Below are positions 40,301 through 49,211 of a DNA stretch of 64,000 nt, one piece after another. The stretch covers positions 18,929 through 82,928 of IMG/VR virus record IMGVR_UViG_3300027896_000024; one strand, 5' to 3'. Source of the stretch: a virus. Position 1 is the stretch's first letter. Every line of letters starts with the position of its first letter. Below the pieces are notes generated by a model, which saw only the letters and a list, made by a program, of their open reading frames with translations, was not told the DNA's origin and ran no database searches. The position numbers and the translations under genes are program-made.

Positions 40301-43300
40301 AGGCAGTAACCCTGGTGGATCATATCGAGATAACCAGGGTCAGGAATGGTACATCAAGCAACCGAAGTCCGAGAGCCATGCGAAGAACGAAGTGTTAGCC
40401 GGCAAGCTATACGAACTCGCGGGCGTCGACGTTCCACAAATGGAACTAGCCCAGATAAACGGAGTAACGGGTGTAGCGTCCCGTATGGTGGCGGGTGTCA
40501 GCCAAGTGGGCGCTGCTGAAATCGGCAAGCTAGTCGGAACCTATGAGGGATTTGCCACAGATGCCTGGTTAGCGAACTGGGATGTAGTGGGCTTAGGTTA
40601 CGATAACCTATTAGCCAAAGCGGGCCAAGCAATTCGCGTTGATACAGGCGGGTCGTTACTATACCGGGCGCAGGGTACTCTCAAGGGCAGCGCGTTTACG
40701 AGTGACGTAAAGGAATTGGAATCGTTGCGGAATTCCTACAAGAACGCGCAATCAGCCAAGGTATTTGAGAACATGACCAAGGAGAAGCTGGTTGCGTCCA
40801 TGGAGAAGGTCGCAAACATAGTCCGAACTGACATCGAAAAAATGGTCATGCTGTATGGTCCTGGGACGGCTGCTGAACGCGGGGAGTTAGCGAACAAGCT
40901 GTTGAGCCGGCAAACCGACATCAGGAAAAAGATGGACGTCCTGAAGCAGGAAATAGCGGACGAACAGAGGATGGCAGCAATCCCGAAAACTCCAATGATG
41001 CCGAACCCGCTAAAGACCAAGATGTATTCGAGCCGGCAGCAGTTCTTGAATACCTTGCCCCGTAATGAGGCCGACTCTCTGGTTAGCTTTATTAAGGACT
41101 TCACGGGATCGGGATATACCACGATCAGAGAGTTTCAGAAGTATCGCGATAAGGTCATGCAGCAGTGGGAAAAGTACTACGACCGAAGTCACGCGACTCG
41201 TATGGCGGCTGAGTACGACAAGAACATTTCGAACTATACGAAGATGATTAACTCGACCAAGACTCACGAGGGCCAAGTATGGCGCGGTCTGCGTAGTGTT
41301 CAGAAGTCTGCGGCGAAAGCGAACTACCGTGAGGGCCAGACTATTGAATGGACCCAGTTGACATCGTCCTCGACATCGGAATCAAAAGCGCAAGGATTCG
41401 GCGATCACGTCCTGTTCCGCATCCAGACCAAGAACAACGGCCAGTTCATCGGGGACATATCATACTATGGGCGTGAGCAGGAAGTGATGCTGCGGAATAA
41501 CACGAAGTATCGAGTTATGAAAGTCACGGATGGATACCAGGGCAAATGGTTGTTGATTGACTTACAGGAAGCAAACGATCTTGAACAAGCCTCGTACAGG
41601 TACCTGGTGTCGAAGACGGGTAAACAGGCACTGTCTGAGTTAGCGCAGACCGAATTGCTATTAAAACAGGATTTGCAGGATGCAATGTACGCGGGTCAGT
41701 TTTCCAAGGCAGCTTCTATACGTAACCAGTTGGGCTCGATCAAGATTCAACGGCGTCAGATTGCGAATATGGAAAGTACCCGGACTATTGTTGACGAGGC
41801 ACCTAAGTTAATCAAAACGGAGGTCAGTCTTAAGGGTGTCCCGAAGAGGGTAATAAAGGACTACGATGAGAACGTACAACGCTTCAAGACAGCGGAAAAG
41901 GATTATCTCAAGTTGAAGGCCAAGTACGACCAGTTCAAGGGATGGGATGTAAAAGAGGACATGCAAATGGCGCGGGAGCGCATGCAGTATACTCGCAGGG
42001 ATATTCAAACCGCAGAGGCGGATTATCCTGAACTTAGGAGTTACGGTGCTGCTAGACTCGCGGCAAAGAAACCAGTAGTCGGGCCTAAAATAGTCAGCAC
42101 CGCGCCTGCGGTTCCTGTACCTATAAACAAACCAGTACCAGGTGTAGTGGACTTTATGAACAAGATGCCGTCCGATCACGCAACCAGCTTCAAGAAATTC
42201 ATGCAGGAGTATACGGCACAGTCATTTAAACAGTACAGGGAATTCCAGGTAAACCCTGGGCCACAGTTGAAAGCCTGGACTAAGGTATTCGGGGCGGAGA
42301 AGGCCCAGCAACTGGAACTTGAGATGCGTCGTAATTTCGAGTATCTCGATCAAGCCTTCCAAAAGGTGAAGCTAACACCTGGTGAGTTGTGGCGGGGAAT
42401 ATCAACACCGTTTAGCAAGGTCAAGGATGTCTATACCGAGGGCAACGTAGTTCGGTGGGACCAGATAACGTCAACGTCCGCCAAGGAAGGTGAGGCGTCC
42501 GTATTTATTGAGAATTCCCAGGGCAATGATACCGGATTTCTGTTCAAGATAAAAACTCACACCGGTGGCCTGGATGTAAACAAGGTCAGCCTCAGCAAAG
42601 GGCAGCAGGAGTTTTTATTGCCTCAGGGATTGAGCTTCCGTGTAACCAGGGTGACCCGAGAAGAGGGCATTACTACTGTAGAGCTGGAGGAGACTTCGGC
42701 GTCTGTATCCGCCAGCGTAGTCAAACAACTAAAACCGACCACGCATCCTGGAGTTAAGGTAGTACCTGCTAAGAAGGTTCCGAAGGAATATAAGGAACTT
42801 GCGGGTTACGCCAAGAATGAGGTGTCCGGCCGCGAGGTTTCCGTCGGTGTCCAGAAACCAACAGAACTAGCCAAGCTACCAAAGGCAGAGGGTCCCAGTA
42901 CAGTGAGGCCGGCAGTATTGAAGTCGGACTGGAAGGACACAGCTACACTGGCAAAGGCAAAAGAACAGACTGCCTCGATGTTCCCGAAAATGGAGTTAAA
43001 TATTGAGGGCATGGAAACACACGTAGCCAACAAGGTTATGAAACAGATGTCGTCGATCAGTAACGATATTCCCGAACTCAAGCAATTCGTTAAAGGGATG
43101 TCGAATGGTTGGCCGCCACCGGCGGGAGTAAAGCAAACGGCAATGTGCGCCGCAGGCCCTGGTGGGGAGATTTGGGTGAATCCCCGGGTATTCAATTCGA
43201 TACAGGGAGAAAAGGAAATCAAAGTAGCGGCCCAGAATAATTGGTCTGTTGCTAGGAACCAACAAGAAGCAATCACGCATGAGGTAGGGCACCTAGTAGC

Positions 43301-43514
43301 GGATATGCTATCGAGGGACCCGTCGATGCGTGCAGCACTTGAGGAATTCATGAACACAGCTCCTGGACGATCGAAGTTATCGATGTACGCGGTTTGGGAC
43401 AAGAAAGAGGCATTCGCAGAGGGCTTTGTACGGATGTACCAAGGCGGAAACGGACCGTATGAAAAAGCGCTGAAGCGGTTTCTATCAAAAGCGACAGGGA
43501 GAAAGTTTATATGA
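37398..43514 (+). CDS. giant head-morphogenesis / effector polyprotein (Mu-F, Nudix, kinase-like, 2x ADP-ribosyltransferase, metallopeptidase)
   Basis: 2038 residues. Domains in order: (a) about 130-300, phage Mu gpF/SPP1 gp7-like head morphogenesis, with CKHCMTMRN near 252 and AAHPNCRC; (b) about 565-660, Nudix, box ending KEVFEELGI; (c) about 960-1150, HipA/PI-kinase-like, with WYIKQPKSE, TDAWLANWDVVG and VDTGGSLLY; (d) about 1209-1400, ADP-ribosyltransferase with R1296 (VWRGLR), STS-like TSSSTSE and E1360-x-E1362; (e) about 1580-1760, a second one with R1666 (LWRGIS), ITSTSAKEG and Q1736-x-E1738; (f) about 1830-2038, zinc metallopeptidase with H1961-E-x2-H1965 and a later EAFAEGF. The Mu-F part suggests it is packed in the head and injected. 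Such mixtures are known as polyvalent proteins; this domain set is unusually rich. Confidence 0.88.
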   Translation: MPKEPMWKTLQRIADRAAPKMQQAFLKAAASAQTKTKMTALTDAIRKGDFAKAWQALDWERTVNAELTPELQQALLGIVKTAGIETMTDLIQGTPSFELMEAPQSVYDYVNKRTGELITNINRDTLMGVRDAVREAFLMGKGLPARQIFTTLENAANIKESLGLNAKQMKALNKYRATLKQQGVSQQAYQKMTDRYKTTLLKQRANTIARTETIQAACEGQRQIWEQAADDGSIDAKRWEVEWLVTPDDITCKHCMTMRNKRRPIKGVYTAGFFAGKKGPAAHPNCRCSERLVAKKGIKFPMQGAPVMNQAAAEEAYAAASAGGTEMTTPMYNEEEMAIRSAYEYETASELGLATPEGGWQSLDVSTFAQTPDSVNLAFTQTKLQLSKTRRDLRKIDKAMKADPTNYTLKGQWADLSVKKVQLLKEFNQYKQKYPGVKLLSSQEAKAVANKLISPEAEAKLAAMAPPGYGIKGQPVIAPAAPTPAAVTQVPDKPTMLPNTPKEGMFEANKSVTWAKGDSQGAGYVLNGTNLQEEQYGFWKQESDVDLIGEPKVPPVTKQGQKVSTGAVVVEPDGRIWVVEPTGHYGGYENTFPKGGWTDKNLSLQQNAMKEVFEELGIKIKITGYLGDFEGQTSNTRYYLAQRTGGAPWVPGKESQAVKLMTVDDAQGALNVKRDQDILAKVKTIMGKGEVYTIPPKPQSMTPEDYLYTKNQVEMLNRDLANRELTLEAKATALHDLEHYQKEIAGYAAKDAEAAAKTIAEAQVQTQEAIAKTLAQQAAVAVPTPSIIPAKIGPPVQGTVNLPSYIEGSGKISPGQILKAKKALAGKTVTLKPFVQDVIKPGMSIAQAEKTASLSRRGIRKFNKELSILEHAGMDVTEGKIVLKEMKIFHQELLKQLKTYSATNGNVVGMLKPPGLPSIVKISGIPKSVPTQVYSAPVAKTPLYATKVSVAPGEQLQAEKMVKIGGQKGSNPGGSYRDNQGQEWYIKQPKSESHAKNEVLAGKLYELAGVDVPQMELAQINGVTGVASRMVAGVSQVGAAEIGKLVGTYEGFATDAWLANWDVVGLGYDNLLAKAGQAIRVDTGGSLLYRAQGTLKGSAFTSDVKELESLRNSYKNAQSAKVFENMTKEKLVASMEKVANIVRTDIEKMVMLYGPGTAAERGELANKLLSRQTDIRKKMDVLKQEIADEQRMAAIPKTPMMPNPLKTKMYSSRQQFLNTLPRNEADSLVSFIKDFTGSGYTTIREFQKYRDKVMQQWEKYYDRSHATRMAAEYDKNISNYTKMINSTKTHEGQVWRGLRSVQKSAAKANYREGQTIEWTQLTSSSTSESKAQGFGDHVLFRIQTKNNGQFIGDISYYGREQEVMLRNNTKYRVMKVTDGYQGKWLLIDLQEANDLEQASYRYLVSKTGKQALSELAQTELLLKQDLQDAMYAGQFSKAASIRNQLGSIKIQRRQIANMESTRTIVDEAPKLIKTEVSLKGVPKRVIKDYDENVQRFKTAEKDYLKLKAKYDQFKGWDVKEDMQMARERMQYTRRDIQTAEADYPELRSYGAARLAAKKPVVGPKIVSTAPAVPVPINKPVPGVVDFMNKMPSDHATSFKKFMQEYTAQSFKQYREFQVNPGPQLKAWTKVFGAEKAQQLELEMRRNFEYLDQAFQKVKLTPGELWRGISTPFSKVKDVYTEGNVVRWDQITSTSAKEGEASVFIENSQGNDTGFLFKIKTHTGGLDVNKVSLSKGQQEFLLPQGLSFRVTRVTREEGITTVELEETSASVSASVVKQLKPTTHPGVKVVPAKKVPKEYKELAGYAKNEVSGREVSVGVQKPTELAKLPKAEGPSTVRPAVLKSDWKDTATLAKAKEQTASMFPKMELNIEGMETHVANKVMKQMSSISNDIPELKQFVKGMSNGWPPPAGVKQTAMCAAGPGGEIWVNPRVFNSIQGEKEIKVAAQNNWSVARNQQEAITHEVGHLVADMLSRDPSMRAALEEFMNTAPGRSKLSMYAVWDKKEAFAEGFVRMYQGGNGPYEKALKRFLSKATGRKFI

Positions 43515-43729
43515 CGCAGATGGTTATGCCGATGTGTGCGGTTTGTCAACACGTGAACGCAGCTGGCGAGCAGTTGACTTGCAAGGCGTTTCCTGAGGGA
43601 ATTCCGTACGATATATTGTCGAGTGAATTCGATCACAGAAAACCTTATGCCAACGATCATGGCGTACGCTTTACTATGAAGCCGGGAAGGACTTATAATT
43701 TCCCTATATACCCGACTCCGGTTGAGTAG
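43511..43729 (+). CDS. unknown 72-aa Cys-containing protein
   Basis: ATGA overlap with the giant gene. CAVCQHVNAAGEQLTCKAFPEGIP, then a short region with His/Arg, looks like a small metal-binding fold common beside head genes. It may fold with or protect against the effector, by position only. Confidence 0.72.
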   Translation: MTQMVMPMCAVCQHVNAAGEQLTCKAFPEGIPYDILSSEFDHRKPYANDHGVRFTMKPGRTYNFPIYPTPVE

Positions 43730-43739
43730 AGAGGATTAT

Positions 43740-43940
43740 ATGTCAGCGATAACTCGGAAGGACATCGCAGCTGCCTTTGATAAAGGTCATTTGAGGGCGA
43801 CCGAACTTAGCTATCCTTTGGACTGGTACCAGCTCCAAGATGGCATCATAGTTGTGGTGCCCAAGAATCCGCCTGATTTCAAGTTTTGCGACGACCCGGT
43901 TGCCGAGCGAGCCTGGTGGGACCGCTGGACTAAGGAATAA
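43740..43940 (+). CDS. unknown 66-aa protein
   Basis: GAGAGG precedes ATG 43740, preferred over a TTG 18 nt earlier. Aromatic (WYQLQDGIIVVVPKNPPDFKF; AWWDRW). A 135-nt gap without clear signals follows. Confidence 0.68.
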   Translation: MSAITRKDIAAAFDKGHLRATELSYPLDWYQLQDGIIVVVPKNPPDFKFCDDPVAERAWWDRWTKE

Positions 43941-44075
43941 CCGGGGAGGGACCTGCAGTAAAACCACGAAAATCTGCGGTTAGGGCCTGGAGGCAGGGTT
44001 TTTCGCCACCGGGACCGTACAATATACCTGTTAGCCATCATAATTCGGCCTAGGGCTCATTATCAGAGGGGTATT

Positions 44076-44705
44076 ATGGCAGTCCAGTTTGAAGGAGTAG
44101 TAGCAATTCCGACCAGAGGAGCCGTATTGACGGATGTCATGCAAGGGGTAGTCCAGAACATGGTAAATCGCATGGTATGTAGCGGCAAGTTTTGGACTAT
44201 GCGGACGACTACGAAGGACCCGATTCCGGACGCACAGAACAATGTCACCCGGGAATCACTTTTAGTAAATCCAGATATGATTTGGTACGTCGAGGAGGAC
44301 ACAGTACCGGCACCGGGAGTGCTTGGGAACATGATTCGAATGTGTACCGATGTGGTTGTAGCGGATTATAACTTGGAGAAAGGAGAAAAGGCAGTTCATT
44401 ATCGGGACGGGAAGTTACTATTCGGCGGGCTGGGTTGTATGTTAATCCGGCGTCGAGTTCTTGAACTAATCGGAGATCCCTGGTTCAGTGTCAAGGCGTA
44501 TACGATCGTTCCCGATGGTACGTTTGCGAAACAGGGATTCACACCGAAGTATGGTGGACAAGATATATCACTTTTTGCCAAGCTACAGAAACTGGGTATC
44601 AAGGCTCAGTGCGTGACAGAGAGTTATAGGTGCAAGCACCTGCGGATTGACAAGCTGGGAGAACGCGGGACTAACAACGGACTTCATACGATCCGGGAGT
44701 TATAA
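44076..44705 (+). CDS. glycosyltransferase (GT-A-like)
   Basis: 209 residues. VVAIPTRGAVLTDVM at the start is the nucleotide-sugar-binding strand, WYVEEDTVPAPG near 72 supplies the acidic metal-binding motif, and GGLGCMLIRRRVLE and YGGQDISLFAKL complete the fold. The same segments recur in the 54686 protein (FVEEDVVVP, SLGCTLIKRRV, YGGQDAYFC), so they are paralogues. Possibly glycosylates a virion protein. Confidence 0.82.
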   Translation: MAVQFEGVVAIPTRGAVLTDVMQGVVQNMVNRMVCSGKFWTMRTTTKDPIPDAQNNVTRESLLVNPDMIWYVEEDTVPAPGVLGNMIRMCTDVVVADYNLEKGEKAVHYRDGKLLFGGLGCMLIRRRVLELIGDPWFSVKAYTIVPDGTFAKQGFTPKYGGQDISLFAKLQKLGIKAQCVTESYRCKHLRIDKLGERGTNNGLHTIREL

Positions 44706-44977
44706 TGGGTAAGCTAATCGTTCTACAGACCGTCGAGAAGAAGCCAACAGTTGACGAAACGGAACCAGTGAAGGAGGTGATAGAGGTACTCGAAGAACTC
44801 ATGGTCATGGCGCAGAAGGGTGAGCTACGCGGAATCGTAGGATTGGCATTGAACACTCGACAAACAGTAGGGCATATCATCGTGGGCGATATGGACGACA
44901 GGGTGTATACGATGGTGGGCGGGCTTGACATACTCAAGGACGAGATCAAGCTTATGTACCTGGAAGCGGAGGAGTAG
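44705..44977 (+). CDS. unknown 90-aa protein
   Basis: TAATG overlap. Central part GIVGLALNTRQTVGHIIVGDMDDRVYTMVGG is beta-rich; ends in an acidic helix (MYLEAEE). Similar small proteins occur in phages near structural genes; no function recognised. Confidence 0.72.
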   Translation: MGKLIVLQTVEKKPTVDETEPVKEVIEVLEELMVMAQKGELRGIVGLALNTRQTVGHIIVGDMDDRVYTMVGGLDILKDEIKLMYLEAEE

Positions 44978-45585
44978 TGGTGCGGTTGTCTGTAATTATC
45001 CCGACTAGGTTACCAGCGTTGCCTATTGACAATGTAACGCTGAGGACTTTGGATAAACAGTACTGGAGGGAATTTCAGATAGTCATTGTTCCTGATGTGA
45101 ACCAGAGAGGTGCAGGTTGGGCGCGGAACGTGGGATTTGCTACTCTAGGTCAGGGATTCCCGTTGACAGAATATGTCTTGTTCTCGGACGACGATATTGA
45201 ATGGGACTATCGGGCGTTAGGGTTTATGGTGGATATCCTGGATCGGCATAAGGACGCTGCGTATACGTATTGCTCGTACAAGGTAGGACACTTGTTAATA
45301 GGGCACCAGCAATTCGACGCGAACTGGTTGAAGCGAACGAACTATATCTCCACGATGTCAGTAATTCGGTCGGTTCTGTTTCCAGGGTTTGATGAGACTT
45401 TGAAACGGTTCCAGGACTGGGAACTATGGATTAGAATGTTGAGGAGCGGTTATAAAGGGGTGTATTGTGGAGCAACCTTATTTCAAACCGTTAGAAAGCC
45501 GGGAATCACGTATAACGGCCCTGTTGATTGCACTGAGGCAGAATTTGCTGTGCTTAAGAAGCACGGAGATTGGATTAATTCATGA
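44977..45585 (+). CDS. family-2-like glycosyltransferase
   Basis: 202 residues, GTG start. SVIIPTRLPAL at the start, QRGAGWARNVGF near 46 and LFSDDDIEWDYRALG near 68 (DDD as the DxD metal site) are typical GT2. FQDWELWIRML near 148 holds the catalytic-base region. Confidence 0.88.
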   Translation: MVRLSVIIPTRLPALPIDNVTLRTLDKQYWREFQIVIVPDVNQRGAGWARNVGFATLGQGFPLTEYVLFSDDDIEWDYRALGFMVDILDRHKDAAYTYCSYKVGHLLIGHQQFDANWLKRTNYISTMSVIRSVLFPGFDETLKRFQDWELWIRMLRSGYKGVYCGATLFQTVRKPGITYNGPVDCTEAEFAVLKKHGDWINS

Positions 45586-46211
45586 AGTTCAAGCATTTCA
45601 TTTTGACACGTTACGCGTTGCGAGCAACAGAACTGCGGGTGAAACTCACACCGGATTGGTTCCCGCACAGACTGGAACTGTTTAGGAATATCACATTACC
45701 GTCAGTGAACCGACAAACGGTGGATGGTTTTGTATGGCTGATTTATTTCAGTCCAGAGTACATGAAGGATATGGGAGAAGCCGTTCACGTTATGACCCGG
45801 TGTCCTTTTGCTTGTCCCGTTGTAATAGACAAGGGGTGTTTCGAGGAATTCAACGATGAGATGCGTGCGTCCATGGATAAATGGCTTACGGACGAGACTC
45901 ATGTTATTTCGACTCGACTGGACAACGATGACGAGATAGCCCCGGATTTCCTTGAACTCGTGCAGGCCCAGTTTAAGGGACAAGACAAGACATTTGTAAA
46001 CTTTACCAACGGCCGCAACAAAACAAAGGACGGATTTGTATTGCATCCGCATCCGAGCAACATGTTTGTCAGTCTAATAGAGAAGCGAGAGGGCTTTGAG
46101 GGCATATTCACCTGGGCACATAATATGGTGGATAAGGTTGGACCTGTCATCCAGCTACCACAAGAAGACAGGTGGACACATCACATTCATGGAAGGAATG
46201 TTTGGTTATGA
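45582..46211 (+). CDS. putative rhamnosyltransferase-like glycosyltransferase
   Basis: 209 residues. HFILTRYALRA at the start, then VWLIYFS, and STRLDNDDEIAPDFLEL near 108 (DNDD as metal site) match the family of putative rhamnosyltransferases (Glyco_tranf_2_5-like). Overlaps both neighbours by 4 nt. Confidence 0.82.
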   Translation: MKFKHFILTRYALRATELRVKLTPDWFPHRLELFRNITLPSVNRQTVDGFVWLIYFSPEYMKDMGEAVHVMTRCPFACPVVIDKGCFEEFNDEMRASMDKWLTDETHVISTRLDNDDEIAPDFLELVQAQFKGQDKTFVNFTNGRNKTKDGFVLHPHPSNMFVSLIEKREGFEGIFTWAHNMVDKVGPVIQLPQEDRWTHHIHGRNVWL

Positions 46212-47764
46212 AAATAGGTGTATTTACGTACTTTTATCCCGCATGGTGTGAAACGTTCGTCAGGCGCGAGGTAGAGGCGCTGGCAGCAATGGGCAACGAA
46301 GTAATTGTATTTCGGCTGAAAGACCCGCCACCAGGACCGCAGGTAACGTCCCCAGTAAAATCGTACTCAATACCAGAGGCTGAAAATTTCGATCTTGACG
46401 TGCTATATGGATCGTTAGCGTTTCCAGCACACGAAGCGATGTATAACTATGCACTGAAAGCAAACAAGCCTTTCGTATTTCGTCTCTGGTCTGGTTTGGA
46501 CGTGTTCCAGTACCAACGGCCGGCGTTTTATAACAAGGCAACACAGCATCCACTATGCAAGGGCACGATAGTGGAGGACCAGTTCATGGAGGACTATGTC
46601 AAGAAGCATTTGGAAGTTCGTGGTGAGATATTCCAAGTGCCGAACAGTTTGCTTATCTCCAGTTATCCGTTTACACCGTTACCAGAAAAACCAGTAATAC
46701 TGGCAGTGGGCCGTTTTATCGAGAAGAAAGGATTTATATACTTGATAAGAGCGGCGAGGATATTACCTGAGTATCAGTTCATCCTGGTAGGGGACGGGGA
46801 ACTGATGACAACGTTTCGTATGAAGACTAACAGGGCAACAAATATCAGCTTAATAGGAACTGTTGACGAAAACTCGTTGAAGCTGCTGTATCGGGATTGC
46901 TACATGCTTGTGGCTCCGTGTGTCATGGCAAAGGGGGGCGATGCGGATGGTGTCCCGACGGTAGTACTTGAGGCCATGGCTTGCGGGCGTCCTGTAGTAG
47001 GATCGGATTTGTACTCGATGTCGCAATACGTGACATCCGGGGTCACTGGGCAGTTAGTTATGCCTGCGAATACACACGCTTTAGTTAATGCGATCCAGAT
47101 ACTATGCGAGGATCGTATTAATGCACAGGCTATGGGTACTCGGGCTCGGGAATGGGCCGAGAATCGTTTAGATATAAATCACAATATTACGAAAATCTGG
47201 GATATTCTGGCTACTGGCTCTGGTAAGAAGTGGCAAGCGGCTGTTGACATTGTGGAAGCGGGCCGAACTTTGTATGGTACGCCAGAAAGGTTAGCATATT
47301 ATGCGGAAATACATAGGGAAGCGTTTGCCGCAATGTCTTTGCACGGATCTTGCTTAGATATAGGATGCGGTGATGGCCGGCTATCTCCGTATGTGTTAGA
47401 AACAGCTACAGAATACACCGGGGTGGACGTTGTAATACCAGAGTCTTCGGATTTGAATTTAGGTAAGGCCTCGGGGGAGAAACTTCCGTACGAAGATGAG
47501 CAATTCGATTCGGTGTTGGCATATAGTGTTCTCCAGCATGTAGAGCATCCGGAAGTGTTTCTATCGGAAATGCGTCGAGTACTCAAACAAGGAGGCGCTG
47601 CCGGATTCCAAATCTGTTTGGATTCGAATCCTATTTTTATGTGGTTGTGGAACGAGGAAGAGGCAACTGCATTGGTAGCTAAATATTTCCAGATACGTAG
47701 TACACATCTGATAAAGAGGACTTACAGTAAGATACTTGTTATCGATGCGCGGAGGAATCCTTAA
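46208..47764 (+). CDS. GT4-like glycosyltransferase fused to SAM methyltransferase
   Basis: 518 residues. The N-terminal 350 residues are a GT-B enzyme: VGRFIEKKGFIYLIRAARIL near 172, VPTVVLEAMACGRPVVGS near 258 (the E-x7-E region of GT4). From about 375 a methyltransferase follows: CLDIGCGDGRLSPYV (motif I), YTGVDVVIPES, FDSVLAYSVLQHVEHPE. Such fusions add and then cap a sugar. Confidence 0.9.
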   Translation: MKIGVFTYFYPAWCETFVRREVEALAAMGNEVIVFRLKDPPPGPQVTSPVKSYSIPEAENFDLDVLYGSLAFPAHEAMYNYALKANKPFVFRLWSGLDVFQYQRPAFYNKATQHPLCKGTIVEDQFMEDYVKKHLEVRGEIFQVPNSLLISSYPFTPLPEKPVILAVGRFIEKKGFIYLIRAARILPEYQFILVGDGELMTTFRMKTNRATNISLIGTVDENSLKLLYRDCYMLVAPCVMAKGGDADGVPTVVLEAMACGRPVVGSDLYSMSQYVTSGVTGQLVMPANTHALVNAIQILCEDRINAQAMGTRAREWAENRLDINHNITKIWDILATGSGKKWQAAVDIVEAGRTLYGTPERLAYYAEIHREAFAAMSLHGSCLDIGCGDGRLSPYVLETATEYTGVDVVIPESSDLNLGKASGEKLPYEDEQFDSVLAYSVLQHVEHPEVFLSEMRRVLKQGGAAGFQICLDSNPIFMWLWNEEEATALVAKYFQIRSTHLIKRTYSKILVIDARRNP

Positions 47765-48382
47765 ATGCCATACGACACTGTTAGAAAATTCGAGAGGGAA
47801 ATAGCTGCTTGGACAGGGGCAAAGTATGGCATTTCTGTTGAGAGCGGGTCAGCTGCTATTTTCCTGAGTTGTCTCTGGAAACGTATCGGAGAGCACAAGC
47901 TGCCTACAACGATACCTGCGAGGACCTATCCTAGCGTGCCTTGTTCGATTATTCATGCTGGTGGAACGGTCAGTTTTCATGACTACACTTGGGCAGGAGT
48001 GTACGAGCTGTATCCCTGGGCGATATGGGATGCGGCGTTGCGCTTCCGTCCTGGTATGGCTAAGGGAATTGCGGAAGGTCTTTACTGTTTGAGTTTTCAT
48101 GTGAAGAAGCATTTGCCTATTGGGCGTGGTGGAATGATTCTTACAGATGACGAGGATGCGGCTCGTTGGTTAAAGCGGGCTCGTTTTGATGGTAGAGGGG
48201 AGTGCGACTTGTCTGAGGATAATCTCACAATGCTCGGCTGGAACATGTACATGACACCGGAACAGGCGGCTAGAGGGCTGCAACTGTTTTCGATGATTCG
48301 TCATTATTGTCCAAATGACTTGCTTGTGGCAGATCAGGGATATCCGGATCTTAGTCAGTATCCGGTTTACAGAGGAGAATAG
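47765..48382 (+). CDS. DegT/DnrJ-like aminotransferase, short form
   Basis: 205 residues against about 370 in the family. EREIAAWTGAKYGISVESGSAAIFLSC resembles the N-terminal cofactor site, and SFHVKKHLPIGRGGMILTDDED contains the PLP-lysine region (usual S-F-x3-K-x4-GEGG). The C-terminal domain is largely missing. It may still make an amino-sugar, or act as a binding protein. No frameshift is evident; it ends cleanly before the next gene. Confidence 0.75.
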   Translation: MPYDTVRKFEREIAAWTGAKYGISVESGSAAIFLSCLWKRIGEHKLPTTIPARTYPSVPCSIIHAGGTVSFHDYTWAGVYELYPWAIWDAALRFRPGMAKGIAEGLYCLSFHVKKHLPIGRGGMILTDDEDAARWLKRARFDGRGECDLSEDNLTMLGWNMYMTPEQAARGLQLFSMIRHYCPNDLLVADQGYPDLSQYPVYRGE

Positions 48383-48385
48383 CTC

Positions 48386-49201
48386 GTGTCGGAACCAAAA
48401 GTTTCTATAGGTGTCGCAGTATATAATCGTCCGGAATTAGTCATCCGTACTTTAGATTCAATTATGAACCAGGATTATACCGGACAAATTGAGATTATCA
48501 TAACGGATGATGGTTCGACTGATAACACGCCAGAGGTACTCAAGGCATACGAAAAGTTTCATACCTGTTTTGAGAATCGTGTTATTAAGTATTTCTGGCA
48601 GACTCATGGTGGGATTGCGAAGGCGCACAATAACTTTCTGCGTCAGCGTACTGGAGATATATGTGGGGTTTTGGATTCCGATGACATGTATCGTGCAGCT
48701 TTTGTAACCGAATGCGTTAAAGCACTTATGTGGAATTCCGGTATCGGCCTAGTATATACTGACAATGTCTATGTAGATGGAGATGGTACCGTTCTTAGAG
48801 ACTGCCCTGCTATTGAATGGGACATGACAAGATTTCTCAATACCCGCAATATACGTGGGGATTGCTGGTTAGCCTGGTGGAAGGGCGTATTGGAATTCGC
48901 ACATTACGACGAAACATTCAAATTTGACCTGGATTACGATCTTTATTATCAGATGGCCCAACGAACTAATTTTATGAGGGTTCCTTTACCATTACACGCT
49001 GTTCGTGAGCATGGTGGTCGTTCTACAAGGTATCGTGAGGAGGCAGCGTACTATCATGCGGCAGCCCTTGCAAAATATGGCTTTTCAGTTACTTATGCTT
49101 ACAAGAGGGCTCGGGAATTTGGTATGTTTAACGAATGGCGGGATGCTATTGTGTCAGGATACAAATTTGGGAAGTTACGACGTGCAGAATTACATTTGTA
49201 G
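48386..49201 (+). CDS. family-2 glycosyltransferase
   Basis: 271 residues, GTG start. VSIGVAVYNRPELVIRTLDSI, then IIITDDGSTDNTPEVL and GVLDSDDMYRAAF are textbook GT2 motifs (DDGS, DSDD). Last gene of the sugar cassette, just upstream of the capsid promoter. Confidence 0.93.
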   Translation: MSEPKVSIGVAVYNRPELVIRTLDSIMNQDYTGQIEIIITDDGSTDNTPEVLKAYEKFHTCFENRVIKYFWQTHGGIAKAHNNFLRQRTGDICGVLDSDDMYRAAFVTECVKALMWNSGIGLVYTDNVYVDGDGTVLRDCPAIEWDMTRFLNTRNIRGDCWLAWWKGVLEFAHYDETFKFDLDYDLYYQMAQRTNFMRVPLPLHAVREHGGRSTRYREEAAYYHAAALAKYGFSVTYAYKRAREFGMFNEWRDAIVSGYKFGKLRRAELHL

Positions 49202-49211
49202 AAAATACTAG

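Noticed and set aside
43941-44075. Gap between 43940 and 44076 as a promoter or terminator region
   Set aside because: No convincing -35/-10 pair and no stem followed by a T-run was found.
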